Positions 50,201 to 64,000 of a DNA stretch of 64,000 bases are shown here, one piece after another. The number at the start of each line of letters is the position of its first letter. Positions within the stretch are counted from its first letter, which is position 1. Source of the DNA: Amycolatopsis solani (lineage in GTDB: Bacteria > Actinomycetota > Actinomycetes > Mycobacteriales > Pseudonocardiaceae); the NCBI RefSeq assembly GCF_033441515.1, contig NZ_JAWQJT010000001.1, forward strand, positions 3,348,001 through 3,412,000, given 5' to 3'. Below the pieces are notes generated by a model that was given only the letters and a program-made list of their open reading frames with translations, made no database searches and was not told where the DNA came from. Made by a program: the position numbers and the translations under genes.

Positions 50201-52841
50201 CGCCGGCTTCACCCCCGGCGGCGGGCACGTCGCCCTGCCGTCGTACGCCTTCCAGCGGGAGCGGTTCTGGCTGGCCGCCGCGCCGTCCGGGGACGTCGCC
50301 TCGGCGGGCCTGGCCGCGACCGGCCACCCGCTGCTCGCGGCGGTCGTCCCGTTGGCGGACGAGGACGGCGTCCTCGGCACGGCCCGGCTGTCGCCGCGGA
50401 CGCACCCGTGGCTGGCCGACCACACGGTCGGCGGGATCACGCTGCTGCCGGGCACCGCGCTGCTGGAGCTCGTCCTGCGCACCGCGGCCGAAGCCGGCTG
50501 CGACGTCGTCACCGAGCTGACCCTCGAAGCCCCGCTCGTGCTGCCGGACCAGGGCGTTCAGGTGCAGGTCACGGTCGGCGCCCCCGAAGCCGGGGCGCGG
50601 CCGGTGCGGGTCCACGCCCGCCGGGACGCCACCGAGCCGTGGACCCGGCACGCCGAGGGCACGGTCGCCGAAGGCGCGAAGCCCGGGGTGGCGCTGACCG
50701 AGTGGCCGCCGTCCGGGGCCGAACCGGTCGCGGTCGACGACGTCTACCCGCGGTTCGCGGCGGCCGGCTTCGGTTACGGGCCGGCGTTCCAGGGCCTGCG
50801 GGCCGCGTGGGTGCGCGGCGAAGAACTGTTCGCGGAAGTCGGGCTGCCCGACGTCCCGGCGGGATTCCTGCTGCACCCGGCGCTGTTCGACGCGGCCCTC
50901 CACACCGCGGCGCTGCGGGGTGACGACACGGCTCAGCTGCCGTTCGCGTGGACGGGCGTGCACCTCACCGCGACCGGCGCGACGAGCCTGCGGGTCCGGC
51001 TGACCCCGGTGCCCGAAGGGTTCGCGCTCGCGCTGGCCGACGGGACGGGGGCGCCGGTGGGCGTCGTCGACGCGCTGGCCCTGCGGCCGTTCTCGGCCGA
51101 GGGACTCGGGGTTCGCGACGCACTGTTCCGCGTCGACTGGGTTCCTTCGGTGGTCACCGAGACGCTCACCCGGTGCGCGGTCCTCGGCGACGACCCCGAC
51201 CTGGTCACCGCGCTGCAGCAAACCGGTGCCGAGGTCGTGAGTGTTCAGTCGGGTTCTAACCCGACTGAACACTCACGACCGGCCGCGGCCGAGGTGGTGT
51301 TCCTGCCCGTGCCGCGGGGTGCGGGTGCGGTGCCGGACGTGGTGCGGGAGACCGTCACGAGCGTGCTGGCCACCGTGCGGGAGTGGGTGGCCGGGGACGG
51401 GCCGCGGCTGGTCGTCGTGACGCGCGGGGCCGTGGCCACGCGGGACGGCGAGGACGTGCCGGACCTGGCCGCGGCCGCGGTCTGGGGCCTGCTGCGCTCC
51501 GCTCAGGCCGAGCACCCGGACCGGTTCGCGCTGCTCGACCTGGACGGCCCGGCCGCCGTGCCGGTGCCGGCCGGGGAGCCGCAGGCGGCGGTCCGCGACG
51601 GCGCGCTCCTGGTGCCGCGGCTGGCCCGCGTCCGGCCCACGGACGGTCCGGCGCCGACGGTCGCGGGGAAGGTGCTGGTCACCGGCGGGACCGGTGCGCT
51701 CGGCGCGGCCGTCGCCCGCCACCTGGCCACGCGGGGCGCGGAGCACCTCGTGCTGGTGAGCCGCCGCGGCGAGGCCGCGCCGGGAGCGCCGGAACTGGCC
51801 GCTGAGCTGCGCGAACTCGGCGCGGACGTCACGCTCGCCGCGTGCGACCTCGCCGACCGGGACGCGGTGGCCGCGCTGTTCGCGGCGCACCCCGTCACGG
51901 CGGTGGTGCACGCCGCCGGCGTGCTCGCGGACGGCGTCGTCGAGACCCTCACGCCGAAGCAGGTCGAGACCGTCCTGCAGGCCAAGGCCGACGCCGCCTG
52001 GCACCTGCACGAGCTGGCCGGCGACGTCACGGAGTTCGTCCTGTTCTCCTCGGCCGCGGGCACCCTCGGCACGCCGGGCCAGGCGAACTACGCGGCCGCG
52101 AACGCGTTCCTCGACGCGCTCGCCGCCCACCGCCGCGCGGCGGGCCGTCCGGCGCAGTCCCTCGCGTGGGGCCTGTGGGCGGGCGGCATGGGCGACGGCG
52201 AACGCCGGGGCGGCGTCACCGCACTGTCCACCGAGGACGGTCTGGCGCTGTTCGACGCGGCCCGCGCGGACGGCGCCACGACGCTGGTCCCGATGCGACT
52301 CGACCTCACGGTGCGCGGCGAAGTCCCCCCGTTGCTGCGGGGTCTCGTCCGGGCCCCGGCCCGCGCGGCCGGGCACGCGCAGCTGAAGGAACGCCTGGCC
52401 GCGGTGCCCGAAGCCGGGCGGCTCGACGTGCTCGTCGGATTCGTCCGCGCGCAGGTCGCGGCCGTGCTCGGGCACGCCGACCCGGACGCCGTCCCGGCCC
52501 GGCAGGCGTTCCGCGACCTCGGTTTCGACTCGCTCACCGCGGTCGAGCTGCGCAACCGGATCGGGGCCGAAACCGGCCTGCGGCTGCCCCCGACGCTGGT
52601 GTTCAGCTACCCGGACGCGACCGCGCTCGCCAGGCACCTGGAAGCCGAGCTGCACGTCGAGCCCGACCTCGCCGCCGTGCTCGCGGCGATCCCGGTGGAC
52701 CGGCTGCGCGAAGCCGGGCTGCTCGACGCGCTGCTGCGGCTCGCCGACCCGGACACGGGTCTTGCCGAAACCGCCGAACCCGCCTCGATCGACGCCATGG
52801 ACGTGGACGACCTCGTCTCCCTGGCCCTCGATCTTCCCTGA
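38202..52841 (+). CDS. PKS5: type I PKS, modules 8, 9 and 10 (polyene-forming)
   Basis: PKS of 4879 aa with three consecutive KS-AT-DH-KR-ACP modules, all malonyl. Residues: M8 KS 34-457, AT 540-858, DH 869-1137, KR 1280-1460, ACP 1526-1597; M9 KS 1616-2038, AT 2132-2442, DH 2455-2715, KR 2858-3043, ACP 3113-3185; M10 KS 3202-3622, AT 3711-4028, DH 4040-4302, KR 4489-4673, ACP 4743-4815. The C-terminal docking segment ([18 protein letters not shown] ... [11 protein letters not shown]) differs from those of PKS1-PKS4 and is matched by a different head on PKS6. The start is GTG 38202. The protein should build a conjugated triene. A perfect hairpin repeat is embedded in module 10. Confidence 0.97.
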   Translation: MSNEDRLVEYLRRVTAELQQTRTRLQEVESGEPEPIAVVGMSCRYPGGVASPDDLWDLVRDGRDAVTPFPTDRGWDLAALSDPDGRGTSHAATGGFLDDVAGFDADFFGISPRAALAMDPQQRLLLESAWALFEDAGVDPAGLRGGRTGVFVGASSSGYGSGWSVAPEGLEGHLLTGNAGSVISGRLAYQFGLEGPAVTVDTACSSSLVALHLAAQALRAGECSLALAGGVMVLASPTLFVEFSRQRGLAADGRCKSFAAAADGTGWAEGVGLLLLERLSDARRNGHEVLAVVRGSAVNQDGASSGLTAPNGPSQQRVIRDALAGARLAPSDVDAVEAHGTGTRLGDPIEAQAVLATYGRDRSHPLWLGSLKSNIGHAQSAAGVGGVIKMIQALRHGVLPKTLHVDEPTPHVDWAAGNVRLLTEPVPWPETGRPRRAGVSSFGMSGTNAHVILEQAPEAGTAELTALPVTPVLLSARTATALREQAELLSTVDAELPELAAALATRGGLDHRAVVVAEDRDALLTALREFDVIQGEPGGKTAFLFTGQGSQRAGMGRELADAFPAYAAAFDAVCAHLDPRVRELTGSPDTELAQPAIFALEVALYRLLESWGVRPDLLLGHSVGEIAAAHVAGVLSLEDACALVTARGRLMQALPEGGAMIAVQAAEADIQPPPGVSLAAVNGPDSVVLSGEEAAVIEYASTFAKTKRLKTSHAFHSALMEPMLAEFRTVLDRLSYSAPKIPLVSTVEEDAAWDADYWVRQVRQPVRFHDGVERLRAQGVTVFAELGPAAVLAPLTDGAVPLLRADRPEPVTLIRGLSTLHVRGTAVDWPAFFGASRRLPLPHYPFEHERFWLAAPAATGDVTAAGLTHPDHPLLGAALALADGDGFLCTGLLSPRSHPWLADHVVLGSTLVPGTAFVELALRAAEQAGCDGIGELTLEAPLTLPDGGVEVQITVSATRALRIFSRPAGSAFDEAWTRHASGTLTSGNRLAVSPVEWPPADAEPVGVDDLYTRFGDRGFGYGPAFQGLRAAWRRGSDVFAEVVLPQDDAGKFALHPALLDSALHAMALGVLPDTGVGRVPFSWSGVTVSARGRSALRVRLSATGPETITLVATDDAGEPVVAVDALTVRPVAVPRQSFFAVDWPQLPPGGTAEDIRPVLLTVDGGTDPAAVHAATGRVLGELRDWLAADHAPDERLVVVTRGAVALEGELTDLAGAAVGGLVRAAQAEHPDRFVLVDTDDVEGLTRFPAGEPQFAVRDGRVFVPRLTRAAAPAADFPSWDTVLITGGTGALGTALARHLLGRGAGRVVLAGRRGPAAPGAAALTELGAEVVACDFTDRDAVSALVGSLPGLTAVVHAAGVLDDGVLTSLSPERFEAVLRPKVDAAWLLHELVPDAHLVLFSSVAGVFGAPGQANYAAANAYLDALAEHRRAAGLPGRSMAWGAWETGMADGRDGLSIEDGLALFDAALAADRAVTLPARLDLAAFRGGPVPALLRGLVRTPARRARPASSFGDRLAAAPAAERETLLLDLVRTEAAAVLGHEPGARVAATRAFSDLGFDSLTAVELRNRLADATGLRLPSTLVFDHPGADALAAHLGAELLGTAVSEVPATVVPADEPIAIVGMSCRYPGGIGSPDDLWRLVAEGRDGIGEFPADRGWTVEHSTDPERPGTTYTREGGFLYDAAEFDAAFFGISPREALAMDPQQRLLLETSWEAFEHAGIAPDSVRGSRTGVFAGLMYHDYGARLTTAPADVEGFLGIGNSGSVLSGRIAYSFGLEGPAVTVDTACSSSLVALHLASQALRSGECSLALAGGVTVMATPATFVEFSRQRGLAADGRCKSFAAAADGTGWGEGAGVLVLERLSDARRNGHRVLAVVRGSAVNSDGASNGLTAPNGPSQQRVIRAALATAGLAPSDVDAVEAHGTGTRLGDPIEAQAVLATYGQERETPLWLGSIKSNLGHTQAAAGVAGVIKMVQALRHGVLPKTLHVDEPTPHVDWTEGEVRLLTEAVPWPAAGRPRRAGVSSFGISGTNAHVVVEEAPDVVAVPAGLPAVPWVLSAKSPSALREQARRLIAAPEQPVGAVAHTLATGRAALEHRAAVVGADRAELLRGLEAVAAGSPAPGVHVGQAESGKVAFLFTGQGSQRAGMGRELYETFPVYATAFDAACALLDPRVKELSGAPDTDLAQQGIFALEVALFRLLESWGLRPDVVVGHSVGEIAAAHVAGVISLEDAATLVAARGRLMQALPEGGVMIAVQASEKDIELPAGVSLAAVNGPDSVVLSGEEAAVTEYAAKFAKTKRLNTSHAFHSALMEPMLAEFAAAIEGLTFAEPVIPWVSTVEDGPDYWVRQVRECVRFADAVAVTNAQVFVEVGPDAVLSAMVDGAVPVLRSGHDDVRSAMTAVARLHVHGISPRWAAVFGESTPVDLPGYAFERSRFWLDAGPAAGDVTALGQSAPGHPLLGASVELPGAGTVFTGVLSARTTPWLAEHEVLGTPLLPGAAFAELALRAGAEVGRPVVDELTLGAPLVLNGEVALRVTVGTEGAVTIHSRPSDADTWTQHATGKVSAAAPAAEDLTDWPPSGAVAVDDLYDRAAEQGFGYGPAFQGLRAAWRDGETVYAEVALPPDYAPEDYGLHPALLDAALHGLGLGGFVDGPHLPFSWTGLSLTAAGAAALRVRLRPAGQDAVTLTLADETGRAVASVRSLALRPVAAAQVTPAHSLYRLDWVPAEAAEPTPVVAVEWKPAELAEAVANALELVRNWLADDRSATARLVVVTRGAVATRPGEDVTDLAAAAARGLLRTAQQEHPGRFVLADLGPDDVLPALPDEPEAAVRDGRVLVPRLARADATGEAVSIGDPGGTVLVTGGTGALGAAVARRLAAQGAGHLVLTSRRGLDAPGAEDLAAELAATGAKVTVAACDVADRDALAELLREVTPTAVVHAAGVLDDGLLDAQDAARLAAVLGPKADAARHLHELVPDAYLVFFSSVAGAFGSAGQAGYAAANAYLDALATHRAARGRPGRSLAWGPWLDGGMAAELAAAERRRIERSGLRPIDTETGLALFDAALTHAEPVLWPVLLDHAGLRAQGEHLPPILRGLVRVPVRRAASAPRTENLLDLVRAEAAAVLGHASAAAVEPGQAFSELGFDSLTAVELRNRLDTATGLRLAATVVFDYATPSALAEHLEAELTGVRADVAAPVVAAVDEPVAIVGMSCRYPGGITSPDDLWRLVLDGRDGIGEFPADRGWDVEYSTDPERTGTTYTREGGFLHDAAEFDAAFFGISPREALAMDPQQRLLLETSWEAFESAGIDPAALRGSRTGVFAGQMYHDYGARLTTVPEGVEGFVGIGNSGSVLSGRVAYSFGLEGPAVTVDTACSSSLVTLHLAAQALRSGECSLALAGGVTVMATPATFVEFSRQRGLAPDGRCKPFAAAADGTGWSEGVGVLVLERLSDARRNGHQVLAVVRGSAVNSDGASNGLTAPNGPSQQRVIRAALASAGLTPSDVDVVEAHGTGTRLGDPIEAQAVLATYGQERETPLWLGSIKSNLGHTQAAAGVAGVIKMVQALRHGVLPKTLHVDEPTPHVDWAAGNVRLLTEPVEGPVRRAAVSSFGISGTNAHVILEAGPEPAEGEAPAHPCPPVVLTAKSPAALRAQATRLRAHLATQPLPAVAHALVTTRAQHAHRAVVVGDVMAGLAALGRGEPGVVTGAVVPDGRTAFLFTGQGSQRPGMGRELYEAFPVYAAAFDAVCAHLDPRLGDFLGSSETEFAQQAIFALEVALFRLLEAWGVHPDVVVGHSVGEIAAAHVAGVLSLEDAATMVAARGRLMQALPEGGVMIAVQAAEADIELPEGVSLAAVNGPDSVVLSGEEAAVTEYASTFAKTKRLDTSHAFHSGLMEPMLDEFRTVVEGLTFAEPVIPIVSTVEDGDPATAAHWVRQVREPVRFHDALRATGATDFLELGPDGVLTAMVDDGDAVPALRAGHPEVETLLTALARRYVRGRAVDWAAGFTPGGGHVALPSYAFQRERFWLAAAPSGDVASAGLAATGHPLLAAVVPLADEDGVLGTARLSPRTHPWLADHTVGGITLLPGTALLELVLRTAAEAGCDVVTELTLEAPLVLPDQGVQVQVTVGAPEAGARPVRVHARRDATEPWTRHAEGTVAEGAKPGVALTEWPPSGAEPVAVDDVYPRFAAAGFGYGPAFQGLRAAWVRGEELFAEVGLPDVPAGFLLHPALFDAALHTAALRGDDTAQLPFAWTGVHLTATGATSLRVRLTPVPEGFALALADGTGAPVGVVDALALRPFSAEGLGVRDALFRVDWVPSVVTETLTRCAVLGDDPDLVTALQQTGAEVVSVQSGSNPTEHSRPAAAEVVFLPVPRGAGAVPDVVRETVTSVLATVREWVAGDGPRLVVVTRGAVATRDGEDVPDLAAAAVWGLLRSAQAEHPDRFALLDLDGPAAVPVPAGEPQAAVRDGALLVPRLARVRPTDGPAPTVAGKVLVTGGTGALGAAVARHLATRGAEHLVLVSRRGEAAPGAPELAAELRELGADVTLAACDLADRDAVAALFAAHPVTAVVHAAGVLADGVVETLTPKQVETVLQAKADAAWHLHELAGDVTEFVLFSSAAGTLGTPGQANYAAANAFLDALAAHRRAAGRPAQSLAWGLWAGGMGDGERRGGVTALSTEDGLALFDAARADGATTLVPMRLDLTVRGEVPPLLRGLVRAPARAAGHAQLKERLAAVPEAGRLDVLVGFVRAQVAAVLGHADPDAVPARQAFRDLGFDSLTAVELRNRIGAETGLRLPPTLVFSYPDATALARHLEAELHVEPDLAAVLAAIPVDRLREAGLLDALLRLADPDTGLAETAEPASIDAMDVDDLVSLALDLP
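38301..42990 (+). other. PKS module 8: KS-AT(malonyl)-DH-KR-ACP
   Basis: KS Cys204. AT GHSVGE (Ser622) and HAFH (40338). [12 protein letters not shown] (His904) and LLDSALH (Asp1060). KR LDD with [10 protein letters not shown] (Tyr1415): B-type. ACP Ser1560. All catalytic motifs are intact, giving the first double bond of the polyene. Confidence 0.93.
43047..47755 (+). other. PKS module 9: KS-AT(malonyl)-DH-KR-ACP
   Basis: KS Cys1787. AT GHSVGE (Ser2214) with the HAFH motif from 45114. [12 protein letters not shown] (His2488) and LLDAALH (Asp2639). KR LDD and Tyr2998 in GYAAAN: B-type. ACP Ser3146. The KS is nearly identical to that of module 10, so the pair looks recently duplicated or homogenised. 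Confidence 0.93.
47805..52645 (+). other. PKS module 10: KS-AT(malonyl)-DH-KR-ACP
   Basis: KS Cys3373 ([10 protein letters not shown]). AT GHSVGE (Ser3793) and HAFH (49851). [12 protein letters not shown] (His4074) and LFDAALH (Asp4230). KR LAD with [10 protein letters not shown] (Tyr4630): B-type. ACP Ser4777. The structural half of the KR region contains an inserted palindrome at 51233-51280. Confidence 0.93.
51233..51280. repeat. Perfect 23-bp inverted repeat inside module 10
   Basis: Arms 51233-51255 and 51258-51280 are exact reverse complements around a 2-nt loop; the core is GTGAGTGTTCAGTCGGGTT. It lies in the non-catalytic N-terminal part of the KR region, between DH and KR core, and is translated in frame as [15 protein letters not shown]. 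The other two forward frames contain stops (TGA or TAA), so only this frame is compatible with an intact synthase. Confidence 0.92.
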
Positions 52842-52856
52842 CCAGAACGAAACCGC

Positions 52857-52870
52857 GGAGACCGACCACA

Positions 52871-52873
<3 letters not shown>
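52857..52873 (+). promoter_or_regulatory. RBS and start of PKS6
   Basis: GGAG at 52857-52860 lies 10 nt before ATG 52871, in the 29-bp gap after the PKS5 stop. The encoded start, [20 protein letters not shown], is a recognisable PKS docking helix. Confidence 0.75.

Positions 52874-64000
<11,127 letters not shown>

Overview
The window is high-GC actinobacterial DNA, probably from a Pseudonocardiaceae member such as Amycolatopsis. That assignment is inferred from GC content, codon use and the style of the short palindromic repeats; no rRNA or other taxonomic marker is present. Apart from two genes at the left end, it is one very large modular type I polyketide synthase (PKS) locus, all on the + strand, which runs off the right edge.

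Layout. (1) 2-2425: C-terminal part of a large AfsR/SARP-type regulator (NB-ARC plus TPR), cut by the left edge. (2) 2425-2483: long inverted repeat. (3) 2557-4158: secreted type-B carboxylesterase, followed by a hairpin terminator at 4172-4203. (4) 4345-64000: six consecutive PKS genes, here PKS1-PKS6. PKS1 = loading KSQ-AT-ACP plus modules 1-2; PKS2 = module 3; PKS3 = modules 4-5; PKS4 = modules 6-7; PKS5 = modules 8-10; PKS6 = modules 11-13 and beyond (truncated). Gene junctions overlap or are tight (8-bp overlap, 4-bp overlap, 2-bp gap, 29-bp gap), except a 294-bp gap between PKS3 and PKS4 that holds two palindromes. PKS6 stays open to the last base, so no stop is visible.

How the genes work together. 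Gene order, docking sequences and domain content fit a collinear assembly line. Specificities read from AT motifs (GHSQG/YASH = methylmalonyl, GHS[VIL]G/HAFH = malonyl) are: loading malonyl (decarboxylated by KSQ to acetyl), M1 malonyl, M2 methylmalonyl, M3 methylmalonyl, M4 malonyl, M5 malonyl, M6 methylmalonyl, M7-M10 malonyl, M11-M13 methylmalonyl. Reductive domains are: M1 DH-KR, M2 DH-KR (altered DH motif), M3 none, M4 none, M5 KR (A-type), M6 KR (B-type), M7 DH-ER-KR, M8-M11 DH-KR, M12 KR (B-type), M13 unknown. The inferred acyl chain after module 12 is CH3-CH=CH-CH=C(CH3)-CO-CH(CH3)-CO-CH2-CH(OH)-CH2-CH(OH)-CH(CH3)-CH2-CH2-(CH=CH)3-CH=C(CH3)-CH(OH)-CH(CH3)-CO-. It combines a dienone/1,3-diketone head with a conjugated tetraene. 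I cannot match it confidently to a named metabolite. No thioesterase, tailoring, sugar or transport gene lies in the window.

The most unusual feature is a set of short, near-perfect palindromic elements. Some are intergenic, but five lie in frame inside PKS coding sequence, always in inter-domain linkers. Two copies 13.2 kb apart are identical over about 92 bp while their flanks differ.
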